A stretch of DNA of 64,000 bases from the NCBI RefSeq assembly GCF_036884655.1, contig NC_088340.1, positions 29,286,001 to 29,350,000 on the forward strand, read 5' to 3'. This document shows, piece by piece, positions 33,165 to 45,229 of the stretch. Origin of the DNA: Musa acuminata AAA Group (Eukaryota > Streptophyta > Magnoliopsida > Zingiberales > Musaceae). The translations under genes were made by a program, and so were the position numbers. Position 1 is the stretch's first letter. Every line of letters begins with the position of its first letter. The notes beneath the pieces were generated by a model. The model saw nothing but the letters and a program-made list of their open reading frames with translations. It did no database searches and was not told where the DNA came from.

Positions 33165-34662
33165 TGCTAGTCATAAGTGCCCAGCAAGCCAATCACGTGA
33201 GTGATGGCACGTGTGACTTGATACAGAATCTTTTTGCTTATTATATTTTGGCGTATATCACTTTATAACTATTGCATAAATGCATATATATTGTGATGTC
33301 CTTGGATTTGTGCAATGGGAATCGGATCGTGATGAGATCACGATAATGAGATCGATTCACCTTTAAACACATATCCTAAATAATCCCGGTCATAGGTTAC
33401 TCGAGAGGGACATCGTGATAACCGGATAGACTGGTGTGCTGTATACCCGTCCATATGATGGATGCAACTGGTCTCATAGCTGCTCGTGTAGGGACACTAG
33501 GGATACAGTACAGGTGCTCATTGGAGAATGAGTTCACTGATTGATCCGCTTACGGAATGCTGGATGGTTGATGATGCCTTATTGTCAGACAACGATTCCG
33601 TAGTCCTAGTGGTGTATCTGGTTCTTAGACTTGAGACACCAAGGATGTCCTGTATGAGTGCTCCACTCTTTGATACCAGACTTATAGGTTTGGCTGTTCC
33701 CAGATCTAGTACAGCTGGTCATTGGGAGTGGTAGTCGACCTTACGAGGGCTATTGAGTGTCGATAGAGGATCATCCACTCTCGGTATCATGAGAGGAATA
33801 TCCCATGTGTTCTTGCTCAGACAAATCCCTGGCCAGGGTCATTTGGGTTGAGAGAGAAAGAGTTCTCCGGGAGAATCCGATTAGAGCGAGACTCGAGTAG
33901 AAACCGTATGGGTCTGACAGCACCATGCTCGATATACGGTCTTTGGGATATTAGATGGATTTGGGACTATAGGTATATGGTAACTGAGGACAGACAGGTC
34001 CAATGGATTGGATTCCCCTGTATCGTCTGGGGACTACGGCGTAGTGGCCTAGTACTTCCGTAGTCGATGAGTCGAGTGAATTATTACAGAGATAATAATT
34101 CACTTAGTTAGAAGGAGTTCTGACAGGTATGACTCACGGCCAGCTCGATATTGGGCCTAGAGGGTCACACACATATGGTAGGCATTGCGATGAGTAGAGG
34201 TTCGGATATGAGATATCCGACGGAGCCCTTGTCTTATTGGATGCAGATCCAATACCCACTAGGGAAAGGACCCATTAGGGTTTTGACACGGGATCTCTAT
34301 AAATAGGAGGGATTCACAGCCTCATAGGCTAGAGTCTTTGCTTGCCCTTCCTATTCTCCTCTCCCTCTCCACCTCAGAGTAGGCCTGGAGTTTTGAGGAG
34401 CGTCGTCGCAACCCTGTTGTGTGGATCACCGCTAGAGAGGAGGACGCTTGACCTCCTTCACCCTCTCCTAAGGATCTGCAAGGAAACAGGGATATACGAT
34501 CTCCCTAGGTAACACAATCTCTATACGCAGTTTTTGTGTTTTTTGCGGATTTTGCGCACCAATCTTCGCACGACGATGAACATCTTTTTGGGAATCGGGG
34601 ATTTTTGTTTTCTTGTTCTTCCGCTGCGCATATGATGTCGCCCCCCCTATGATTTCCCAACA
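33165..34662 (+). repeat. 3' LTR of D
   Basis: 1498 bp, TGCTAGTC...CCAACA, nearly identical to 25797-27295. The differences I saw are six transitions, for example GCAGCTGG/GCAACTGG and TAGTAGCC/TAGTGGCC, plus one C-run length change. Confidence 0.96.
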
Positions 34663-34667
34663 GGCCG
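34663..34667. repeat. Target site duplication of D (right)
   Basis: GGCCG, identical to 25792-25796. Confidence 0.95.
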
Positions 34668-35407
34668 GTCATTATCCAATACATAGTGCTTAGCTCTATT
34701 TGACTAATTTCATCATGATGAAATTGTTTGGGAAGTAGTATGCTAGTCATGATGTGATGAAGAAATTTAGAGTTAAAGGACAATAAGTGCTCGTAATTTT
34801 TGGGAATCATGCCTAGGTTTGGATTTGCAAAAATAGTTTCTAAGGCTTCGGAGTAGGTTGCTCATATTGTATTGATATCTCATTTATTTCTAAAATAACA
34901 GCCCTTGTCCTTTTCGGTAATTTCAATTAATTCACATATAGTGCTATCAAAGATTTGAATTTATATTCCTAAGAGGTAGCTAGTTAAGCTATCATTATCC
35001 ACACATAAGTTTGAGTAAAATAACCTAACTAACCTAGGATAAATTGGTTCATTGATTTGTAGGATAGGTAAGACATCTAAATGTGCAAACCATCTAATGG
35101 GTTCTAGGTTTCCAAGTTCATCTAGATCAACATGTTTACCCTTATCAATTGAGTAAAATAACCTAACTAACCTAGGATAAATTGGTTCATTGATTTGTAG
35201 GATAGGTAAAGCATCTAAATATATAAACCATCTAATGGGTTCTAGGTTTCCAAGTTCATCTAAATCAACATGTTTATCCTTATCAATTGTTCTTGTTTCA
35301 AAATTAGGAAACCTAAGAGCTACTTCATTAGATTTATAAAGATTTTGGTCATAGGAATCTCCTTCCACCCTCTTCCCTTTTGTTCTTGATGATCTCTTAG
35401 GAGCCAT
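34668..35407 (-). pseudogene. ORF3 of C, proximal part, with an in-frame 138-bp duplication
   Basis: It starts MAPKRSSRTKGKR and aligns with ORF3 of B. A 46-residue block (HVDLDELGNLEPIRWF... to ...RLVRLFYS) occurs twice in tandem at about 35013-35288, a feature absent from B. The frame breaks near 34961 and resumes at about 34810 (MIPKNYEHLLSFNSKFLHHI) until the insertion of D. B keeps the undamaged layout, so C is the decayed copy. Confidence 0.8.
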
Positions 35408-35780
35408 ATCTAATCAAGATGATAGATTAAGAAAAAACTATAAAGAGTAGGCCAAATAATGAGAGGAAGAAAGGAAGATTTCAGATTTTACCTTATAGAG
35501 ATTTCCTTGGAGGTAGAGAGTTTGATCCAACAAGAATCTCTCTCTTAGGCTCCTAGAGGTTAGAATGAGGGTATGAGAGGTTTAGAGGGTTCTAGGGGGG
35601 GTTCTCATGGGTTGGGGGCGGTTCCACCGCCGATCCTAACTCATGTACTTATATGAGGATTCTTGGGTGGTGCCACCGCCAATCCAAGCAGTGCCATGGC
35701 CTGGGGATCGAGCGCCCAAGCGGTGCTACCGCCAGTTCTAGTGGTGTCACCGCTGGCATGCCAAAATTTTTTTTTTCTTT
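35408..35780 (-). promoter_or_regulatory. Possible internal promoter and leader intron upstream of ORF3 in C
   Basis: On the minus strand, GGCGGTGGCACC-like palindromes (about 35770-35600) surround an ATATAAG TATA-like word (about 35655). A pyrimidine-rich leader follows, then a donor CTATAAG|GTAAAA (about 35495), an acceptor TTGATTAG (about 35411) and the ORF3 ATG at 35407. The order matches the region before ORF3 in B. I infer a separate transcript for ORF3. Confidence 0.45.
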
Positions 35781-35959
35781 CCCTCCCTTTTTTTTTTTTG
35801 TTTTCAGAGGTGTTTGATTCAAGATAGAATAGGGTCTTGGATTGCTCTTTAAGATGTCATTTGGAATCAAAAAATAAAGAAGAAGTCAAATCCATGAAAA
35901 CCGAAAAGAGGATGAAAAATTTCAGAAAATACATACACTCAAGCTCATTCATAAGGATA

Positions 35960-38900
35960 ATTTAACATGCCTAGTTCCCTTCTAATAAAGTCAAATTGAT
36001 CTTCATTTAAGGCTTTTGTAAAAATGTTTGCTAATTGAAGCTTTGTATCAATAAACTCTAGAATGACATTATTGTTAAGGACATGATCACGTATAGAATG
36101 ATGCCTAATATCAATATGCTTAGTTCTAGAGTGTTAAATTGGATTTTTGGTAAGACAAATGACACTTGTATTATCACATTTTATAGATTTTTGGTAAGAC
36201 AAATGACTCTTCAAGTAAATTCCATAGTCTTCCAATGTATTCTTCATCGAAACAACTTGTGCGCAACATGCACTTGCAACTATGTATTCAGCTTCCGCCG
36301 TAGATAGTGCAACCAAATTTTGTTTCTTGGAAGTCCAAGAAACAAGTGCATGTCCTAAAAATTGACATGTTCTGGATGTGCTTTTTCTATTTATCCTGCA
36401 TCCGCCAAAATCGGCATCTACATAAGTTATTAAATCGAATTTATCGGATTTCGGATACCACAATCCTAAATTGGGAGTTCCTTTAAGATATCTAAAAATT
36501 CTTTTAACACTTTTAAGATGAGATAATTTAGGATTAGATTGAAACCTAGCGCAAAGTCCTACACTAAACATGATATCTGGTCTAGTCGCGGTGAGGTAAA
36601 GTAGACTACCTATTATTCCCCTATACGTTTTTTTATCAAAGTTTTCACCATTTTCAACCATATCTAACTTAGTGGAAGTACTCATAGGAGTGTTTATCGC
36701 TTTTGAACCATCCATATTAAATCGTTTTAACAATTCTAATGTATATTTAGATTGATTAAGAAATATACCATCACTAAGTTATTTAATTTATAATCCTAAA
36801 AAGAAGGTTAATTCACCCATTAGGCTCATTTCAAATTCATGACTCATACATTTGGCAAATGATTCACATAGTGATTTATCCAAAGAACCAAAAATAATAT
36901 CATCAACATAAATTTGAATAATAAGAAAATTATTTTTAAAATATTTGATAAATAATGTAGTATCAACCTTGCCTTTTGTAAAATTATTTAAAATAAGAAA
37001 GGAACTAAGCCTTTCATACCAAGCTCTAGGAGCTTATTTTAAGCCATAAAGAGCCTTAGTCAATTTAAATACATGATTAGGAAGAAGAGAATTTTTAAAT
37101 CCGGTAGGTTGTTCAACATACATTTCTTCGGAAATAAAACCATTCAAGAAAGTACTTTTGACATCCATTTGAAATAGTTTAAAATCATTACTACTAGCAT
37201 AGGCAAGGAGCATCCTAATGACTTCTAATCTTGTCACAGGAGCGAAGGTCTCTTCGTAGTCGATATATTCTTCATAGTTAAAACCTTTAGTCACTAGTCT
37301 AGTCTTGTTTCTAACCATGATACCACATTCATATTGCTTGTTTCTAAGGACCCATTTAGTACTAATGACTAAATAATCACTAGGTTTAGGAATAAGTTTT
37401 CATACCTCATTCCTCTCAAATTGGTTCAATTCTTCTTGCATTGCAATAACCCATGAATAATCTTTCAATGCTTCATCAATACATTTAGGTTCAATTTGAG
37501 AAAGGAAGGCGGCGTTAGCACAAAAATTCTTGAAAGAAGAACGAGTTTGAACTCCTTTTGATGTATCTCCTATAATTAGCTCATTTGGATGAGCATCTAC
37601 ATACTTCCATTCCTTAGGTAAGAAAATTTCAGAAGAAGATACATCCAAGTTGCTATTTTGAGGAGGGGGTTCATTTAAATTTAAATTATCAAAACCAAGA
37701 TCATCATCAAAATCATTTTTCTTTAACTCAGAAATTTCATTAAAAACTACATGAATAGACTCCTATATAACTAAGGTTCTTTTGTTAAAAACACGAAAAG
37801 CCTTAGAAACGGAAGAGTAACCAAGAAAGATGCCTTCATCGGATTTAGCATCAAATTTTCCTAAGGTATCCTTTTTATTCAAAATAAAGCATTTGCAACT
37901 GAAAACTTTAAAATAAGAAATATTTGGTTTTTTATTATTCCATAATTCATAGGGAGTTTTTGATAGAGATGGTCTTATTAGAACCCTATTCATGACATAA
38001 CAAGCTGTATTAATGGCTTTAGCCCAAAAATACTTAGGTAGGCTATGTTCATTTAACATAGTTCTTGCCATTTCTTGTAAATTTTTATTTTTTCTTTTAA
38101 CTATCCCATTTTGTTGAGGATTTCTCGGAGTGGAGAAGTTATGATTATATCTATTGGATTCACAAAAACTTTAGAAGTCACGGTTTTGAAATTCGCCACC
38201 GTGATCACTCCGATTTGATAAAATCATGAAGCCTTTTTCGTTTTGAGTAAGTTTACAAAATTTAGAGAAACATTTAAGACAATCACTTTTGTGAGCCAAG
38301 AAATAGGTCTAAGTGTATCTACTATAGTCATCGACAATTACGAAGGCATATTTGCTTCATCCTAGACTCGTTGTGTCAATTGGTCCAAATAAGTCCAAAT
38401 GGATCAATTGTAATGGTCTAGTGGTGCTAATTTGATTTTTTTGGTTTGAAACTAGTTTTTATTTGTTTACCTAGTTGACATGCATCATATACTTTGTTCT
38501 TAACAAACTTCATATCGGGAATCCCTTATACTAACTCTCTAGATGAGATCTTAGCTGTTAGTTTCATACTTGCATGGCCTAATCTCCTATGCTAAAGCCA
38601 AGCATCATCATTTAAAGCGGAGAAGCACATTTCATTACTTAGTTCGTCAAGGTCGATGGTGTAGACATTATTTTATTTTAAAACAATTATTGACATGTTA
38701 TTGTTTGGTTTTTCAATAATGCACACATTAGATTCAAATCTAACGATGTAACCTTTATCGCATAATTGACTAATACTTAAGAGATTATGTTTTAATCTAT
38801 CAACTAGCAATACATCAACAATTGAAAATTTTAATTTGTTACCGATGATTCCCTTGCCAATGATTTTGCTTTTGTTGTTGTTTCTGAAGATGACGTACCC

Positions 38901-40574
38901 TCCTTCTTTGCTAGTGAGCATAGAGAAATAAGATGGATCTCCAATCATGTGTCTTGAGCATCTACTATCAAGATACCATCTCTTACTCCTAGCTTGTGGG
39001 TTTGTCTACAAAAGAGGATGGTTTTTAGGTACTCATTTGATTTTGGGTGCCTCAAAAATTGATCTACCAATTTTGTTATTCATCATTGAACTATTTATAG
39101 TTCCTTTAGGAACCCATATCAACTTATGTAGACTAATTTTTCTAACTGGACATTTGTAAGCAACATGTCTGGATTTACAACAAAAGTTACATTTCAAACG
39201 AGGTGAAACATATAATGTGGGTCCTTTAATGAAAGTAGTAGGATTTTGGTGAGATCCTCTCACAAAACCAATTCCATTTCTATTTGTAACGTGACCCTTG
39301 TTTGCAAGGATCATGTCCAATCCCTTGCTACCGACCTTAAACTTATTTAAGGTCCCTTTAAGTAGCAAATTTTTATTTTTTATTGCTTCTAAGTGTTCAC
39401 ACTTCGAGCATGGAGGAGTTTGAAGACTATCAAGCTTATTTTGTAGTGAGACATGCTCTTTCTTTAATAGATTAAACTTCTTACTAATAGTTCTACACTC
39501 ATCAAATAATTCATAAAAAGTGATAGAAAGTTCATCGAAAGATAAATCTTCATTAATTAAATCACATACCTCTTCTCCTAAAGTCATTAACACGAAGTTT
39601 GCCTCCTCTTTGTTGCTAACTTCTTCACTTTCGGAATCACTTGAATCGTCCCAAGTTGCTTTTAAAGCTTTCATCTTCTTCGGTTGCCTATTCTTGGCTT
39701 GGGGGCATTCATTTTTGAAGTGCCCCAGCTTCTTGCATTCATAGCATATTACTTGGTCCTTTTTATGTTTAAGTTTATTTTTGGTGTTATTTTTAAATTT
39801 GTTCTTTCTTATAAATTTTTAAAATTTTTGAGTTAAAAGTGCAATATCATCGTCACTGTCTTCATCACTTGATGTTCCTTTCAAGTGGTCTTCTTGTGTT
39901 ATAAGTGCCATATCCTTCTTGTTCTTTGGAAGGGGGTTCTCGAGCTTTTCATGAGCATGACACGTCATTTCATAGGTCATTAGAGACCTAATAAATTCTT
40001 CGAGAGGAAATGTTTTAAGGTCCTTGGCCTCTTGAATGGCCGTAACTTTTGGATCCCAAACTTTTGGATGAGATCTTAAGATTTTAGTTACTAGTTCAAA
40101 GTTAGAAAAACCTTTATCAAGAGCTTTGAGTCCATTGATGATATCCGTGAAACGGGTGTACATGTCTCCGATTGACTCACTTGGTTTCATTCAGAAAAGT
40201 TCGTAAGAGTGCACAAAAATATTGATTTTGGATTCTTTTACTCAGCTAGTGCCTTCATGAGTGACCTCAAGAGTTCTTCAAATATCAAAAGCCGAATCAC
40301 AAATTGAAACACGATTAAATTCATTCTTGTCCAATGCACAAAACAAGGCATTCATAGCCTTTGCGTTTAAAGCAAAAACCTTCTTCTCCGATTCATCCCA
40401 TTTGCTCATCGGAAGAGAAGATTTTTGAAATTCATTTTCAATAATAGTCCAAAGCTCGAAATCCCTGGAAATGAGGAAAATCCTCATTCAACTTTTCCAA
40501 TACATGTAATCCGACCCATTAAACATAGGCGGACGTGTAATGGAATGACCCTCATGCATGCTAGAGTAAGCCAT
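35960..40574 (-). pseudogene. Degenerate gag-pol of SIRE-type element C
   Basis: Gag starts MAYSSMHEGHSITRPPMF at 40574. The zinc knuckle CYECKKLGHFKNEC is near 39745, followed by the second Cys cluster CNFCCKSRHVAYKC. The protease motif near 38975 reads WYLDSRCSRHM (Gly of DSG lost). Integrase remnants are at 38350-37763 (MARTMLNEHSLPKYFW). RT segments are at 37648-37034 (YEETFAPVTRLEVIRML). RNase H is at 36733-36134 (DADFGGCRINRKSTS, STAEAEYI). I count well over ten stops or frameshifts. One TAA, after FFLGL in RT, is shared with element I. The sequence words are typical of the SIRE/Maximus lineage. Confidence 0.9.
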
Positions 40575-40626
40575 CTCTCTTGGGTATTAAACCAAAAATG
40601 AGAGTGAGCCTAGTTTTGATACCAAT

Positions 40627-41873
40627 TATTAGGATAGGAGCGGCATTAAGAGGGGGGGGGGGTGTGGTGGGTGGTGGGGGGTGGGGGTGAATTAGTGTAG
40701 CGGATTAAAACTAGTAAGTTTGAAAATGATTTCGTAAATGCATAGAGATTTTGATTCGACAAAGAATGACTTGGTAAAATTTTCTCGAGTAAAGTAAGGA
40801 GATGAAAACCAAAAGCTTGCTGCTATGTAAATAACGGTTTCAGAAAGGTACACACCAATTTAAGATGGTTCGGCCAAATGACCTACATCCACTTGCGAAG
40901 CCTTCTTCGATGAGGCTCCCAACTTCCACTAGCAAATCACTTTGAAGGGGAAGGACAAATACCCCTCTTACAACCTTTTACAAGTGATCATACTCTTACA
41001 AATTTTCAAAGAGAAAGAGGGAGGTGAACACTTAAGCTATTGAAAACAAGACTTGTTAAAGACTTTGCTAAGGCTTTATCTCAATCTCTAATTTCTCAAA
41101 GGTTGTATTCTCTACTGAAAATTGAGGGGTATTTATAGGCCCCAAGAGGATTTAAATTTGGGCTCCAAATTTGAATTGCTTTTGGGTTTCCTAGTGCTGG
41201 CGGTGCCACTGCCTGTTAGTGACGGTGCCACTGCCCGTCAGTGTCTAACACTGACAGTGTATTGGCGGTGCCACCACCGGAACTCTCGGGTGCTGGGCGG
41301 TGCCACTGCCCAGTCTGGCGGTACCACCGCCCGACCTTACGGGTCACTGGTTAGGCTCCTAATTTGGCCTAAACCAGTCTATATTAGGGCCCAATTGACC
41401 CATAACCAGGATATAGGATTAACCTTTAGTCCTAACCATAATTACATGTAAACTATAAATTAAGACATAGTCTTAAGCAAGTTTTTAACCGGCAACGTCT
41501 AGTTTCCTTCCGGCGAGCTTTTCGGTGAACTTCCGGCGGACTCTCAATAGGCTCCCGGTCTTGTGGCGAGTTCAACGAGTCTTTGGCAAGTAGCCGAACC
41601 TTCTCGGTGATCTCCGCGAACCTCCAATGATCTCTCCAGCGGACTTCTGAAAACTTCGGTAAGTCCCTGATTTCTTCTCGGTTGGTTTCGACAGCACTTC
41701 CGACGAATCTTCGGACTCTCGACGGACTCTCGAACACCAATCAAACTTGACTCTAGTAGACTTGCTTTATGTCTTCAAGCTATCATAGTTAATCCTGCAT
41801 ACTTAACTTAATAATATGGATTAGATCAATTAACCCAACAATTAATTTCATCATCAAAATCCGAGATTCAACA
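40627..41873 (-). repeat. 5' LTR of C
   Basis: It starts TATTAGGATAGG (TG changed to TA) and ends GATTCAACA on the plus strand. It has a complex G-rich run (about 40652-40690), GGCGGTGCCAC palindromes (about 41195-41335) and the LTR array (about 41500-41720). It is clearly diverged from the 3' LTR, so the insertion is old. Confidence 0.85.
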
Positions 41874-41874
41874 A

Positions 41875-42775
41875 ATGACTCTTTTCAGCTTTCAAGAGGT
41901 TCACTCTCTCATTTGCCCTCCCTTGTTCAATGGGATGAACTACATATATTGGAAAATTTGAATGAGAGTTTTTTTGCTTTCATTGGATTTGAATTTATGG
42001 AATATTATTGAAAGTAGTTTTCGAATGTCTTCTCTTCTAATGAACCATTGGAATGATTTGGAGAAGAAGACTTTTTCCTTAAATGCTAGAGCTATGATAT
42101 TTTGTACTTTGGATAAAACTGAGTTTAATCGGGTTTCAATATGGCACACTCTCGAAATGACACATGAAGGCACGAGTAGAGTAAAAGATTCTAAAGTCAA
42201 TCTTTTAATGCATGATTTTGAACTATTTCATATAAAACCAAACGAAACCATTGGAGACATGTACACCTGTTTTACGGATATCGTCAATGGTTTAAAAGTA
42301 CTTGGTAGAAGTTTTTTGGATTTTGAACTCATTAACAAAATTTTATGATCACTTTTTAAAAATTGGGATTTGAAAATAATGGCAATATAAGAATCAAAGA
42401 ACTTGAACCATTTTCCAATTGAACAACTTATAGGGTCTTTGATGACCTATGAAATAACATACAATGTATATAAAGAACTTGAGAACCACCTTCCAAAGAA
42501 CAGGAAGGATTTCAAACTTAGAACAATTGAAGACCACTCGAGCATAAACTCAAGTGATGGTGAACTTAAACTCCTCATAAAATTTTTAAAATAAGAATAA
42601 AAATTTAAAAATAAACTTAAAAAGAAGAAGAATGTGACTTTGCACGAATTGAGCTCATCCGAAGACAAGAAGAAAACCAACAAAGGCAAGGTGGCAAACT
42701 ATGCCTTAACGATATTCGATAATGAGGTAAACAACTCAAACGAAAATTTTTTAATTTATTTCGAAATTACATAAT
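41875..42775 (+). pseudogene. Gag of element A
   Basis: It starts MTLFSFQEVHSLICPP at the very site where C inserted. It shows YIYWKI, a stop, then MRVFLLSLDLNLWNII and reads through several frames and stops to SSSEDKKKTNKGKVANYAL and IYFEIT. A short internal deletion removes part of the NALF motif. The zinc knuckle is absent, as in F and H. It matches gag of H (59414-60337) along its length. Confidence 0.85.
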
Positions 42776-45214
42776 TCTTTTCATGAGTTGTTCTTAAATT
42801 AGTTTAGAAAAATTATATTTTTTGAATTGTATGTTTAATAAAAATACAAAAATAAAATTGGATCATGCTTACCTTTCTAGTGATTTTAAAAAGTAATCAT
42901 AAAAATTACATGTTTTATGATAAATAAATAAAATGATTTGATTAAAAATGCCTTATGAAATCATGCTTGATGTTTTAATAATGCAATAGAATGTTAGATA
43001 TAAATCTAATACTTGTACACCTAACCAGATGAATCATATTGTTTTTCGATTTTGATTGAAGATGCTCTATGATTAATGAAATCATGTTTGATTCGAAGTA
43101 ATGATTTGATATCATGCTTAATAAGTTTATGTTTCGAATTTATGCATGATGATTCTTGAAATTATGGATTATCGATTTTTACGATAATGAACGTGGCCTT
43201 TTCAATTTTAAACTATGATGTATGTTTTCATACAAAAAAAAAAAACTTGATCATGCTTATATGAAATCAATCACTTAAAATGAAACACATAAAAAGAAAA
43301 AATACATCTTAATGAAAATATAATGATGACTTGAAAGCATGCTTAACGAGTTTATATTTCGAACTTATGCATGATAATTTTTACGATCTTTTGAAAGTTC
43401 TTTTTTGGTGTTCATGAATGATGCATGGATTTGAAAGAAAAGAATACGCATGTATGAAATCAATCAATAAATTGAAACAAAAGGGGGAAAGCATTTTTTG
43501 AAAATTTTCTTTTTCTCTATCTTATTGATTTTTCACTAAGAGATCAATAAAATTATTTATGCCATTTTGAATATCTTGAAAGAAATGTTGAGATTTTAAT
43601 GATTTTGACGATCTGAATTTGAATAAGTTTCAACAAAATTATGATCTTGGTTTATTGGAATTACTTGAGATTTTTTAATCAAGATCTCTTCTTTGTACTC
43701 GTACGATTTTTCTTGGTATTTTTCTAAAGAGGAGATTTTTCTATGTGAATCAAAAGATTTCTTTTGCATGAATTGAAATCTTTTTCTCCTACGTTTCCTT
43801 TTGCGATTTACTAAAGAGAATATATTTTTCAAAATTTATGACTTAAAATTTCATTTGAATATCTTTTTCGAAATTCATGACTTAAAATTTTATTTGAATA
43901 TCTTTTATTATTTGATCTCCTAAGATTTCTCTTTAAATATTTAAGAGGAGATTTGTGAAAATGAATCATGTCTTTTGGTATTCACATGATCTCATCTTTC
44001 ATGATATGATTTTTTGGCTTTGTATAATTCCTTATATTCTTGAAGTATATCTCATCATTTAATTCTTCTTGATATTCTTCATGTGTTGATATAAATGCAT
44101 AAAATACTCATGATATTGTTTTGATGCTCTAAAATGAAACAAATTTACTAGCTTATGAGTATTATGTATGATATGATGATTGATTTATTTTTAGTATCAT
44201 GCATAGAGTAAGGATGATGTGTAATGTTTTAAAATTGTGCATGTTGTAAATTGAAACTATAATGATGCACAAACATATTGAAATAAGATTGATACTTTAC
44301 CTTTGTCATGATGTGAAGATTAATAAAAAGGGAAAATAATAACAACATTGTATTCTTCCCTTCTATTTGACAATGACATAGGGGGAGCAAATTTTGCTAG
44401 CTTGCTAGCTAGTTTGCATGCTTCAAGAAGAAACAAAAGCTTGCTCATCTCAAAAAGATGTAAAAATCTTGCCAACTTTCATATGTGTAAAATTTGCTAG
44501 CTCACAAATTGTAAGGAGAAAAACTTGCTTGCTTGCTATCACATCTAAAGAGAAGCAAAAATTGCAAACGTACATATCACAAAAAGATGCAAAACTTGTT
44601 AGCTTGCTTCATGTAAAATATTATATCTTGCTAGCTTGTTATCTTGTATTATTTTTCAAAAAACTTGCTAGCCTTCATACTTCAAAGAGAAGTTACACTT
44701 GCTAAATTGCTAGCTTGCATATTATAAAATAATATAAAATTTTGCTAGCTTGCACTTTGTAAAGGAAGCAAAAATGACACTTCTCAAAAGAAAAGAAAGA
44801 GCTTGCTATCTTGAACATCACCAAAAAATTGATAGATTGCCTATCTTAAGAAACAAAAATACAAACTTACATAATTTGTAATCTTGCACATCTTTAAAAT
44901 TAATGATGATTTAGTGATTATGCATGTTATAAAGTGATGCTAAATTTGCTAGCTTGCATGATGATAAAACTGAAGATTATGATTATATTGCAATGATTTG
45001 AACTTCTATGTCCAAATACTTGATAGTTGTAACTTCTCCTTTTTGTTAATAACAAAGGGGGAGAAGTATGATCATATTACCCATGATGATGTGTGCAAAT
45101 ATTTATGATAAAATTTATAATGACTTGAATTTAGTTTGAATTCAAAGTTCTATCAATATGACATATTGATAGGGGGAGTTAAGGTTAACTCCGTCATCAA
45201 TTGGTTGTCATCAT
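42776..45214 (+). other. Long AT-rich non-coding interior of A
   Basis: There are no protease, integrase or RT signatures on either strand. 44370-44990 is a loose tandem array of TTGCTAGCTTGC words separated by A-rich spacers, also present inverted in H (57830-58215). At 45033-45066 TTCTCCTTTTTGTTAATAAC faces CAAAGGGGGAGAA, which can fold into a hairpin ending in a purine tract. A third GGGGGAG tract lies near 45172. Confidence 0.75.
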
Positions 45215-45229
45215 AAAAAAGGGAGAGAT
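45215..45229 (+). other. Polypurine tract of A
   Basis: AAAAAAGGGAGAGAT immediately before the right LTR of A. Confidence 0.8.

Larger units (their letters stand above)
25797..34662 (+). mobile_element. Element D: young, apparently complete Ty1/copia retrotransposon
   Basis: The element is 8866 bp, with LTRs of 1499 and 1498 bp, TG...CA ends, a perfect GGCCG duplication, initiator-Met PBS, PPT and an uninterrupted gag-pol. Comparing the LTRs by eye I find six substitutions, all transitions, and one length change in a C-run, about 0.4 percent divergence. It is inserted in ORF3 of element C in the opposite direction. The leader is unusually long (about 1.96 kb), with a GC-rich island and four hairpins. 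The lineage within copia (Tork/TAR-like?) is not settled by eye; it is not SIRE. Confidence 0.96.
22903..41873 (-). mobile_element. Element C: SIRE-type copia retrotransposon with ORF3, inserted at the gag ATG of A and split by D
   Basis: The LTRs are 22903-24177 and 40627-41873. The 5-bp duplication is AATGG (22898-22902) against AATGA (41874-41878), with one mismatch. On the minus strand the order is 5' LTR, PBS (near 40624-40613, mutated), gag-pol (40574 to about 35960), ORF3 (35407-34668 then 25796-25532), 3' region, PPT (24191-24178) and LTR. Without D it is about 10.1 kb, normal for SIRE/Maximus. Many stops and frameshifts make it inactive. Confidence 0.88.
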
